Shown piece after piece: positions 48,056 to 58,261 of a stretch of DNA of 64,000 bases (its first letter is position 1; each line of letters begins with the position of its first letter). The position numbers and the translations under genes are program-made. The DNA lies in NCBI RefSeq assembly GCF_009870125.1, contig NC_046681.1, positions 16,505,001 to 16,569,000 of the forward strand, read 5' to 3'. Under the pieces are notes generated by a model. That model did no database searches and was not told where the DNA came from. It worked only from the letters and a program-made list of their open reading frames with translations. This DNA comes from Drosophila pseudoobscura (Eukaryota > Arthropoda > Insecta > Diptera > Drosophilidae).

Positions 48056-51000
48056 ATGGTCATTCTACGCTACTACGATGTGAAGGCCTACGATGAAGCC
48101 GAGCAGCTGAGTGTTCTTCGGCATGTACAGATGGAGGATCCCAGTGTGATTTCCGTTCAAATGGAACGTTGCTATCACCTGGAGTACACTTCTGAGTTGA
48201 ACCACTCCATGACGCTGGATGAGCTGCTAATCTGGCTGGTCAAGCAGCCCATGGACAGTGGCAAGAGTCTAACCAAGCAGCCCATCTTGAAGGTGGCCAA
48301 TAATGAGCGGCAACTTCTCTTGGAGATTGGTCCCCGTTTCAACTTCTCCACGCCATATTCCACAAACTGTGTGAACATCTTCCACAATCTCGGCTACACC
48401 GAGGTGCAACGCGTGGAATCCTCGACCCGTTATCTGCTGACCTTTGGCTACGATGGGCCAAGGGAGCTGTCCAAGTATGTGCTGATGCTGGGAGATCGCA
48501 TGACACACTGTCTGTACACAGCGGAGAATACTCCTAAAAAGAGCTTTGACGAGCAGCTACCAATTTCGCAGGCAGACTGGCACTTTGTTCCCGTCCTGGA
48601 GCAGGGTCGAGCCGCTCTGCAGAAAATTAACCAGGAGCTTGGTTTGGCCTTTACCGATTACGATTTGGACTACTATCACGATCTTTTCGGCAAGACCCTG
48701 AAGAGGAATCCCACCACTGTGGAGCTGTTTGACTGTGCCCAGAGCAATAGCGAGCACTCCAGGCACTGGTTCTTTCGCGGTCGCATGGTGATTGACGGCG
48801 AGGAACAGCCAAAGTCCCTGATACGTATGATAATGGACACACAGTTGCACACAAATCCCAACAACACAATCAAATTCAGCGACAACAGCAGCGCCATGCA
48901 GGGCTTCAAGCACGACACCCTGCAGCCCTCCACAGTTTCATCTCCAGGACCGGTTCGTCTGGCGACCGTCCAATCGGACCTTATCTTCACAGCAGAGACA
49001 CACAACATGCCCACGGCTGTGGCGCCATTCAGTGGAGCTACCACTGGCACAGGCGGTCGACTGCGCGACGTACAAGGCGTGGGTAGAGGAGGTATTCCCA
49101 TTGCTGGAACCGCCGGCTATTGCGTGGGTTCGCTTCACATTCCTGGTAAGTAAATGAATTTGGAATTGCAAGGGTATAGTCAGATTCATTTTAGAAGGCA
49201 GATACTGACATATATTTTCACTTGAGTTTTGGTATAAGTTTAACAGATTTATTTGTCGTTTTTCGATTCGTTATCGCTGCCTTCCGATTCCTCACTGTTG
49301 AACCATTTGTTGGTAGAGATGGCTATAGCCGCGCCGAAAATGGCTCCACCAATGACACATAGGGTAGGGAATATATTCAGTGCCGTGCTCTGTTGAGTGG
49401 TGCTATGTGTCGGCATCCGATTTTCAGGCTTTGGCTTTGTTCTATGTTGTCTATCATAGTCTGCTCGAGTCCACTTGTTGGACAGCACGTCGAAGGCAGC
49501 TCGTATCTTCTTGAAATGCTCCACAGACTCGGGATGATCGTTCTTGTCCGGATGGTAAATCAGTGCCATACGCCTATAGGCCTTTGCGATCTCATCTTCT
49601 GTGGCAGTTTTGCCTACTCCCAATAGTAGATAAAGGTCCTGATCCATTTTCAAATTTTTGAAATTACTGCAAAACGAAAATAAGACACATATTTATATGT
49701 ACATACAATTACCTTTACATTTGTTGCCGATTTGTTGATCTTATCTCTGGTTAACTATTTGTGGAATATATTTTACAATATAATCTGGTCAAAATATTTG
49801 CTGTATATACATATATATGTATATACATATATTTTAATCAAATAATGCAGATTAAACTGTGAATTTTAATCGTAATTGAACTTAAATTAAAACCTTACAC
49901 GTTCACTTTCTCAACAGTGTTGAGTCAACACACATCCGGTTTTATCGATATGTGTTTAAAGCGATCGACATGAATTAATTGAAAACCAGGCTCAAGATTG
50001 ACCGTCGCTAATAAATGTTAATTAAAAATTGTAACAAAATTTCAAAAATGTTCTGAAATTTCTTTTCTTTGCAGGTTATAAGCAGCCCTACGAGACTTCG
50101 GCCTTTATATATCCGTCTACGTTTGCGTCACCGCTCCAGATCCTCATCGAGGCCAGTAATGGAGCCTCCGACTATGGCAACAAGTTCGGGGAGCCAGTGA
50201 TTTCTGGCTTCGCTCTATCTTATGGCCTTAAGAATGCTGCAGATGCCAGCCAGCGGGATGAGTATGTGAAGCCGATCATGTTCAGCGGCGGACTGGGCAC
50301 CATGCCCGCCTCTATGCGTGAGAAGCTGCCGCCAGCTCGCGGCCAACTGTTGGCCAAGATCGGAGGACCGGTCTATAGGATCGGTGTCGGCGGCGGTGCG
50401 GCAAGCTCGGTGGAGGTTCAGGGCTCCGGAGACGCCGAATTGGATTTCAATGCCGTGCAGCGAGGTGATGCCGAAATGGAAAACAAGCTGAATCGCGTCG
50501 TGCGTGCCTGTCTTGAGATGGGCGAGCGTAATCCCATTCTGGCCATACACGATCAGGGAGCCGGCGGTAACGGCAATGTGCTGAAAGAGCTAGTGGAGCC
50601 AGGTTTCGCTGGAGCCATTATCTTCTCAAAGGAATTTCAGTTGGGTGATCCCACCATTACGGCTCTGGAGCTTTGGGGTGCCGAGTACCAGGAGAACAAT
50701 GCCATCCTCTGCAAAGCAGAGCACCGGGGGGTCTTGGAAAGGATTTGCAAACGTGAACGCTGCCCCATTAGCTTTGTAGGCGTGGTGACGGGCGATGGAC
50801 GTGTCACATTGGTGGAAGAGGAGGCTCCAAAGGATATGGAAGAGGCTCTCTCTGCCGTAAGAGGCAAACCAGCTCCATTTGACTTGGAACTGAAGCACGT
50901 CCTGGGTGACATGCCCAAGAGGACATATGATTTGACCCGGGAGGCGACACGACTGCAGGATTTGGATCTTCCCAAGGATGTACGCTTGGACGAAGCCCTG

Positions 51001-53120
51001 GAAAGGGTACTCAGTTTGGTTGCAGTGGGCAGCAAACGCTTCCTAACCAACAAAGTGGATCGCTGTGTCGGCGGATTGATAGCTCAGCAGCAGTGTGTGG
51101 GCCCCCTGCAGGCCCCACTGGCCGACTACGCCCTGACCACTGTGTCCCACTTCAGCACTTCGGGCATCGCCACCTCCATAGGCACACAGCCTCTCAAGGG
51201 ACTTCTCGATCCTGCAGCCATGGCCAGAATGAGTGTGGCCGAGGCTCTGAGTAACCTCGTATTTGTGAAGATAAGCGAACTGGCGGACGTCAAGTGCTCT
51301 GGCAACTGGATGTGGGCTGCAAAGTTGCCCGGCGAGGGAGCCAAAATGTACGATGCCTGCCAGGAGCTCTGCCAGATTCTTGAGGAGCTGCACATAGCCA
51401 TCGATGGCGGTAAGGACTCCTTGTCCATGGCTGCCAAAGTGAGCGGAGAGACAATTAAATCTCCTGGAACTCTGGTCATATCCACCTATGCTCCTTGTCC
51501 CGATGTGAAGATAAAAGCCACTCCCGACCTCAAGGGTCCCGCGGCGGGCAAGAACACAGTGCTGCTGTGGATCAACATTGAGGGATGCCTCCGACTGGGG
51601 GGCTCTGCTCTGGCACAAGCCTACTCACAGCAAGGCAAGGAATCGCCGAACCTGGTGAAGAGTGATGTCCTGGCCCTGGCCTTTGCTGTAACTCAATCAT
51701 TGCTAGGACAAGGTCGCATCCTGGCTGGTCATGATATCAGCGATGGAGGTCTTCTCGTGTGCCTCATAGAGATGGCCATTGGAGGATTGAGTGGTCTGGA
51801 AGTGGACATAGCCGAACCGATGTCGAAGCTTGAGAAATATGATGTGGCTGCTGTGAAGATTGAACGGCCAGAGCTGGCTCTACTCTTTGCCGAGGAATGT
51901 GGTTGGGTAGTGGAGCTCCTGGAGTCGGATTTGAAGACCGTTCGTTCCATCTACAACGACGCTGGAGTGCCCAACTATTATCTGGGTGCCACCAAAGGAT
52001 TTGGCCTCGATTCCAGAGTATTAATCAAACAGGGAGACCATCAATTGCTGGGTCAACCTCTGCGCCAGCTATACCGACAGTGGGAATGCACCAGCTACGA
52101 GCTGGAAAAACTTCAGTCCAACTCGATGTGTGCCCAGGCGGAATACGATAGTCTGGACTATCGTCACGCGCCGCAGTACAAGGGACCCGCGAATCTGAGC
52201 TCCGAGCTGGCTCTAGCCCGTTCTTCCCAGAAGATTCGCGTGGCTGTCATACGGGAGGAGGGCGTGAACAGTGAACGTGAAATGATGGCCTGTCTGCTGA
52301 AGGCTAACTTCGAGGTACATGATGTCACCATGTCAGATCTTATAGGAGGTAAGATATACATACCCAAACGCAGTCTGCAGTAGTTCTACATAATCAAATC
52401 TAATTATTTTATGCAGGCTCCGCCACCTTGTCTCAGTATCGAGGTGTGATTTTTCCTGGAGGTTTCAGCTATGCTGATACTTTGGGTTCTGCCAAGGGCT
52501 GGGCCGCCAACATTCTGCACAGTCGTCTGCTCCAGCCGCAGTTCGAAGCCTTCAAACAGCGACAGGACGTCTTCTCCTTGGGCATTTGCAATGGCTGTCA
52601 GTTGATGACTCTAATTGGCTTTGTGGGCCGTCCAGCAGGCAGCTCGGCTGGCGAAGATCCCGATGTGGCCTTGCTGCACAATCGTTCACAGCGATTTGAG
52701 TGCCGCTGGTCTACCGTTAAGATACCAGCTAATCGCTCAATCATGATGGCCAATATGCAGGATCTGGTACTGGGCTGTTGGGTGGCCCATGGCGAAGGAC
52801 GCTTTGCCTTCCGCTCAGAGAAGCTGGTAGACCAACTGCAGGCAGAGCAATTGGTGACACTGCAGTATGTGGATGATGTTGGTTCACCCACAGAACTGTA
52901 TCCGATGAATCCCAATGGCAGTCCCCAGGGCATTGCAGGTCTCTGCTCACCGGATGGTCGCCATCTGGCATTGATGCCACATCCCGAACGTTGCAGCACC
53001 ATGTACCAGTGGCCGTATGTTCCTCCTGGCTTTGAGGTGGCAGCCACTCAGGACGAGAGCCCATGGCAGCTAATGTTCAACAATGCCTACAATTGGTGTG
53101 TCAAGTCAAACGATCATTGA
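48056..53120 (+). CDS. ade2: Phosphoribosylformylglycinamidine synthase (FGAM synthase)
   Basis: Three coding exons (48056-49145, 50075-52348 and 52417-53120) encode 1355 aa, the expected length. The enzyme turns FGAR and glutamine into FGAM with ATP, the fourth step of de novo purine synthesis, in the cytosol. Visible parts: the N-terminal PurS-like region (FNFSTPYSTNCVNI), the AIRS-like synthase halves (SEHSRHWFFRGRM; ETHNMPTAVAPFSGATTGTGGR; HDQGAGGNGNVLKE; AIDGGKDSLSMAAK; HDISDGGL), and a C-terminal glutamine amidotransferase with GICNGCQ (nucleophile about Cys1179) and MPHPERC. Intron 1 (929 bp) contains a separate J-domain gene on the other strand. The other intron is 68 bp. Confidence 0.97.
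49249..49647 (-). CDS. Small J-domain (DnaJ) membrane protein nested in an ade2 intron
   Basis: A single exon of 132 aa. The J domain fills residues of about 3-68: DLYLLLGVGKTATEDEIAKAYRRMA, then the essential HPD motif in YHPDKND, then FKKIRAAFDVLSNKWTRADYDRQ. A Thr/Ser/Gln linker and one hydrophobic segment (FPTLCVIGGAIFGAAIAIS, about residues 95-113) precede an acidic tail EESEGSDNESKNDK. It should anchor in an organelle membrane and recruit an Hsp70; which organelle is not clear. The gene lies wholly within the first coding intron of ade2, antisense to it. The short intronless form suggests origin by retroposition or that it is simply a nested gene. A TTG six bases upstream is not taken as start. 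Confidence 0.88.
   Translation of the reverse strand: MDQDLYLLLGVGKTATEDEIAKAYRRMALIYHPDKNDHPESVEHFKKIRAAFDVLSNKWTRADYDRQHRTKPKPENRMPTHSTTQQSTALNIFPTLCVIGGAIFGAAIAISTNKWFNSEESEGSDNESKNDK
49943..49950. promoter_or_regulatory. DRE core promoter element (TATCGATA)
   Basis: A perfect DRE palindrome, bound by DREF, lies about 300 bp upstream of the nested J-domain gene and inside the ade2 intron. It probably belongs to the promoter of the J-domain gene. Confidence 0.6.
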
Positions 53121-53286
53121 ACACCACAAACGAAACACGAAACGTATACGAAATACACAACATTCAGATACATTAAATGTATTTATAATCTATTAAATAC
53201 TATCTTACTAGTACACTCCATACAGAGTATGTCAACCTATACATAGTATACAATTATACAATGAAAAACCCCAGTGGAAATCAAAC

Positions 53287-56244
53287 CTAATGTGTAATTT
53301 GTAACAAGCACTTAAGATAGTTTGCCTTGGCGCCCGGTGCCATCATGTACTTGGAGTTCCAGTCGTGCTCGTTTATGTGCAGCACCTTGTAGCCCATCAT
53401 CTCGAGATGCTTCATCTTCAACGATTCGGGACCCCGCAAAGCAGTTAGATCGTTCTCACAGAAGGAGTCCAATCTCAGTAGCAATATTGCTACCCTGCAA
53501 AAGATCGCAAGTATTAAGTTTTCACATATTTTTAGTTATATAAATATATACCTACTTGGTTATGCGATCCAACATTGTGACCTCTAGTGGTGGTGCTGCC
53601 ATAGGTTTCTTATCCCGATCGAAATGTATCACAAAATCGATTTGATAGCCATATGGCGTGGTGTGATTGCAGCGGAAATACTTATCGTCTGTGAGTAAAT
53701 TCTTCAGTAAATGTTTCACTTCTCTGCCAAAGGCACGGGGATGAGGAGACTCTAACATGAATTATTCCTTTTAATCAAAGAATACCTTTAAAAAAATTAT
53801 ATGCATGTATATTTACTCTTGCTGATCTGTGCCTCGATGTAGTTCTGTTGAAACCAGGGCACATTCGCCTCCGGTAAGTCCAAACAGACAGTGCGATTCA
53901 GCTGCATGACTAGATTGAGGACCCTTTCCGGATAGGTTGCCTTCGAATAGCAGACCTGTATCTCATCCTCGATGCGTTGAATGAATTTCACGCAGAATAC
54001 TTGATTAATCAGCTCATCCGGTATGGTCTTGTAGAAGCACAACGCCAGACAGGCCTGCACCAACGACAGCCCACTCATCTGATCAAAGTCTCTATAAAGA
54101 ATGTGTTCGTCTTATTTGGTTGAACGATAGAAAGGCTTCCTTCTCACCTTAGTAACACACTGGCAGCCCGTTCCAATGTCTGCAGTGAGGCGGGCGTGTA
54201 TCCCAGGTTATAGGAACAAGTCAGCACCTTCTCCACGGTGTCGCCTGTGATGTGTTCGTGCTGTTCCGAAACGTAGCCAAACATTGACTCCAGCAGCTCG
54301 GGAACAAAGAAATGCGAGGCATTGAAGTTGTACGCCATATCACGAACCACTCGCGAACTGAGATCCTTGCAATGTAGCGTCTTATACAGCGATAGGGCCT
54401 GCATATAGACCATGGTGTTCTTAAGGGCTTTGGAATGATAGAAAATATGACTTCTTCTGTATTGTTTTTTATCTATTGTTCCACTTACTTTTCCTATGGC
54501 TCAGGGTCCGTATAATGATGCTGAGCTCACTCGCAGTTAGTGGCTCTCGTTCTGCATTGGCCAAATGGCGCTCCGCACATCCAATGAGAATGCTATCCAT
54601 CGTAGATAGCTGCATGGCCACCAAAGCAGGTGTATCCTGACGAAATCTTAGCTCGCAGGCTATTTGCATCCCCCGACTAAGCACAAAACAATCCTGGATG
54701 TCGAATTGCGGAGCCATGGTCACTATTTTGCTCATTAGAATGTTGGGAAACTTCTTCCAGGACATCTGAGTGTGTCCATAGGCTATCACAAAGGCAGCTA
54801 AGCGGGCCACCTTGTTCGGCAGCCTGCCAGCTATATCCTCCTCTATGGCACTCATGCACATTCTACTCAATTTCCGCTCCACATTGAAATGGCGATAGGT
54901 CCCGCCCAAGTTGTTATTGAAGTTCATATAGCGCTGGCAATGGCCCAGGAATCTAAGGTGCGTCTGCTCCTCTGGGCTGGAGTCCAGTTCTCGGATGACA
55001 CCTGACCAGTACGTGTTGCAATAAGGCAAATCGGATATTTTCAATGTTCGCAGGACACTGAAGAAGTGGTTGCTCGCATTGGGCAGAAGCCAAGCGGCGT
55101 CAGAATATAGCAACTTGTGAAATAGTTTCAGATACTTTTCCCTTTGGAGGGGTTCGGCAAATGGCACGGCACAGGAGAGGGCATCTGGAGTGCATTCATT
55201 TTCTAGTAATTTCTCTGTAGCCTCTTTCAGTGGCTGCATCAGTTCAGCGGGCTCCTGGTGATGAAGAAACGTACGACAGATGCTCTTTATATCCCCAGCT
55301 TCCAATTGGTGTAGGCATGGTCGCAATGTCAGAAGGATTTCCCTTATTATCTGTGTGTGACGTTGTGACCACACTCGAATATTCAGCATATGGAGCAGCT
55401 TCAGCAAGGCTTTGGGTGTATCACAGCTGAGGACGCCGCGTTGGAGCAGCTCGCTCACTCTCTGCTTGTAGTCCTTGAGCAGATCCTCGTCGATCAACTG
55501 GTGGAGCTGGAAGAGACAAGTGGAGAGCAGACGGACTTGTTCCTCGTTATCGCACTGGGCTATGTGCTTCTCCAGATGCGGCATAAAGTTGCGGCACACG
55601 AGCGGCGTAAAGAAGTCACGTTCTAAATTGATTCCCACAGACAGGCGGGATAGTGCTGTCAGGGGAACAAGCTCTCCCTGGTCCTTCGTATCAATTGCTT
55701 TTAATGCACGTCCCAGGATGGTCTCCACGGTGGATTCACTATTGGGTATATGCATCTTGCGTAAATATAGATAACTGCAGCTTAGTTCATTAATATCCAT
55801 GTGGGTTATATGAGGATCTATCCGCTGGAGTACTTCTTTGTGAACACGATCTGTAAGAGCATATCTTTCTGGCGTACCCAAGTTCAGATAGTGCAGCCAC
55901 AGCAGGGAAAGGCTTTCCACCAGATGGTGCCGCTCCAAGGTGTCCCTTGCGATCATCTCCATCAGCTCCTCGCTGCTCTTTGCCTCCCTTAGGCGTATCA
56001 TGACAGCATCCTCTTTGTTGACCGCCTCTTCTCTTCTGTCCGATAGTCGTCCCTTGGAGTTGGCACTTTCCATCCGCCGGGAATAATATTGAAGGTAGAT
56101 CCGATTTGCCGGCAGTGCCTCCACTGTGTGTATAGGCGGCTTTGCCCCAAGATTGACATGCCTTCGTAACAGCAGTAGTTGACGCATTTGTAATACATGT
56201 TGCACGTGCTTCCATTGCGCTCGCGGTGCGAAATTTAAGTACAT
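53287..56244 (-). CDS. FAST kinase-like/RAP-domain mitochondrial RNA protein
   Basis: Five exons (54489-56244, 54148-54427, 53817-54091, 53556-53751 and 53287-53494, read leftwards) encode 904 aa if translation starts at 56244; an ATG at 56187 (MRQLLLLRRH) would give a more typical mitochondrial start. The body is a long array of helical repeats as in FASTKD proteins (FAST_1/FAST_2 region), for example LNLGTPERYALTDRV and RLPNKVARLAAFVIAYGHT. The C-terminus is a RAP domain: YGYQIDFVIHFDRDKKPM, LLLRLDSFCENDLTALRGPE, and MGYKVLHINEHDW. FASTK proteins bind and process mitochondrial RNAs. All joins keep frame. I think the fly orthologue is CG31643, not certain. Its promoter lies in copy B of the promoter repeat, with a Motif 1 at 56263 and a DRE at 56280. 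Confidence 0.88.
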
Positions 56245-56262
56245 TTCAATTAGACTAAGGAA

Positions 56263-56452
56263 CAGTGTGACCGCAGATTTATCGATAAAATATACCGTCC
56301 GACCCTCAGAAATATACCGCCTCATTTTCAAAATATACCGTAAATATACTGACGAATTCAAGTTATATTTTACATATTCCTCGTTTTTAATATTCCGTCG
56401 AATATTACTAGCTATATAGAACATTTAGCCATGCCCACATAATTTTATACGA
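56263..56452 (-). repeat. Promoter-associated repeat, copy B (upstream of the FASTK/RAP gene)
   Basis: The best preserved copy. Nearest the gene it has CAGTGTGACCG (56263-56273, Motif 1 on the minus strand), then TATCGATA (56280-56287, DRE). Next come TATACCGTCCGACCCTCAGA and AAAATATACCGTAAATATAC (Motif 6-like words), then the same tail as copy A through GCCATGCCCACATAATTTTA. Copy A lies 30 kb away. Gene and repeat have the same relative orientation as at I-3 and ND-51. Confidence 0.87.
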
Positions 56453-56454
56453 CA

Positions 56455-57330
56455 TGGCGACAAGTCCCAACTTATTCGATGGAGCCATTAGAGCTCGATA
56501 CTTTGGCTCGCGGCCGATATTCAAAGCTGTAGAAAGGGGGAGTAGGACATGTTAGTTTAAGAACTTGGGCAGATATCGTTTCTTTCCACTCACCTTGTTG
56601 ATGGGACACTGAAAGTCTCATGGCCGCTTGCAGCAGTCGGCCTCATCGTGGGCATTGTCACAGTTGTCGCAGGTGGTACCATCGCAGATCAGAGCCTTGT
56701 CGCTGCACTCGGCTGACTGTCAGCTGAACTGATCCGCCGGGCAGTATCTTTGTCACTGCGCCAGAAGGCTGTTGGTCGTTGTTGCTCTCGCCACTTAAAA
56801 TTATCTGGCCGGCTACGCGCTGTAGTGTTCCTTGTCCTCCAGTAGCATCAGATGCTTCGGGCACGAGCAGAGGTCGTGAGTACTGCATGTCACACCTCAC
56901 ACGGTGCAGCTCCGCGGAACGACGCTCTCCGTTGACAGTGATCCGCTCCAGTCCGGTCTTGTCGTCCAGCCAGTACACAAATCCTCCCTAGGCGGTAAGG
57001 TTGTTCACCTGCGGGGTATGCATGCAAGCAACGGTTTTTCTGTAGAGAGGGAACAGGAGATTACACGTGTCCAGAGGTGTCCAATACGGTTGCTTACTTG
57101 TTCCTTCCATTGATTCGCTTGCCATGGGCGTAGTAGAACATATCGCACTTGGTCCAGGGCCAGCGCTGAAACTCCTTCCAGCTTGTAGGCCAGCTCCACG
57201 CGCTCATTGCCATCGACTCGGGCCCGAATGATGGCCTGATAGCTGCCGACATCTGTCCAGATGCCGTTTTCGGACGAACCCACCCCCAGTGCAGGTCTGT
57301 TGTTCTTCTTCCTTTTGCAATTATTTTTCT
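56455..57330 (-). pseudogene. Decayed fragment of an LRP5/6-like receptor gene (YWTD and LDLa parts)
   Basis: Read leftwards, the DNA encodes scattered pieces of an LDL-receptor-related protein. A beta-propeller piece comes first (GSYQAIIRARVDGNERVELAYKLEGV, about 57270-57160), continued in another frame by CDMFYYAHGKRINGRNK. Next is an intron-like GTAAGC...CTACAG gap, then FVYWLDDKTGLERITVNGERRS (YWTD-type blade). Last is an LDL-receptor class A repeat (CPADQFS, then SAECSDKALICDGTT, then NAHDEADC) at about 56750-56650, ending FQCPINK before a donor-like GTGAGT. At least one frameshift in the propeller, an in-frame TAG before the YWTD blade and a TGA in place of a Cys in the LDLa repeat show it is dead. 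Kept introns mean a DNA-level duplication, not a retrocopy. Arrow (fly LRP5/6) is the likely parent; inference. Confidence 0.65.
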
Positions 57331-57396
57331 ATTTAGTCAGCTGTTCGCAGCAAAATCAGAGCTGCCAACTCGTATAAAAGACAAAATTTCAGACAA

Positions 57397-58071
57397 ATGA
57401 CGGCACCGGCGAAAAACCAGGTAATTGTGCTCCAGCCTGGTTACTCCCACGAGGATGAAAATGATGAGACTGCCATGAGAGCGAACTGCACCTGCACGCT
57501 GATCCGCTGCAGAGACGGCCAAAATATCATCGTGGACACTATGACAGCTTGGGACGGCGACCTGTTGCAATCTCTGCTGCGGCACCAAGGTCTGGAAGTT
57601 GAGGACATACATGTTGTCGTCTGTACCCACGGACACTCTGATCACATTGGATGCAATTACTTGTTTAAGAAGGCGCGCATTCATATGGTAGGAGCTTGTG
57701 CCTCCAACCGTGATCTATACTTTGACCATCTTTCAAGCGGCGACATAAACGAGAAAAAGCAATTGGATACAAATGGCGAGGTTGTGGTCAAGCGGACACC
57801 CGGGCATACGCTTAGCTGTGTTTCTGTAATCGTGCAAAGCACTCAGCTTGGCGGCACGGTTGGTATTGCTGGAGATCTCTTCGAGCGCCGGGAGGATGTG
57901 GAGGATGACAGCATTTGGAGGAACGCTGGCAGCGAGGATGAAAACAGTCAGCGCGTGGAGCGAAGCAAAATGGGTCTCTTGTGTGATCACATTGTGCCAG
58001 GACATGGACCGATGTTTCCGTTGACTACCGAAATGCGCCTGAAGTTAAAACGAGACGCGGAATTATCGTAA
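57397..58071 (+). CDS. MBLAC1-like metallo-beta-lactamase-fold hydrolase
   Basis: A single exon of 224 aa. The metallo-beta-lactamase zinc motif THGHSDHIG is intact (His78, His80, Asp82, His83), with later ligands in TPGHTLSC (His about 136), IAGDLFE (Asp about 157) and VPGHGPMF (His about 203). Size and motif spacing match MBLAC1, a one-domain MBL-fold nuclease that in mammals cuts histone pre-mRNA. I believe the fly orthologue is CG9117. No targeting signal is seen. It starts about 65 bp after the LRP-like pseudogene and ends about 190 bp before the myotubularin ATG on the same strand. Confidence 0.92.
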   Translation: MTAPAKNQVIVLQPGYSHEDENDETAMRANCTCTLIRCRDGQNIIVDTMTAWDGDLLQSLLRHQGLEVEDIHVVVCTHGHSDHIGCNYLFKKARIHMVGACASNRDLYFDHLSSGDINEKKQLDTNGEVVVKRTPGHTLSCVSVIVQSTQLGGTVGIAGDLFERREDVEDDSIWRNAGSEDENSQRVERSKMGLLCDHIVPGHGPMFPLTTEMRLKLKRDAELS

Positions 58072-58261
58072 TAAATCGTAATACATTTGAATTTTTAATC
58101 GTGTATTTGTTATTTTGGAACAAGTTGACAGTTTCACCGATAGTTTTGCAGTCCAATGACCCATCACTAATTCGAGTGAATTTGCATTAAATTTAGATTT
58201 ACAAATTTGTTTAACAAACAAAACAAAACAACAAACATACACTACTCGTGTCCATCGCGCA

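Noticed and set aside
56245-56424. 60-codon extension of the FASTK/RAP protein
   Set aside because: This frame reads through promoter-repeat copy B, DRE and Motif 1, so it is upstream DNA.
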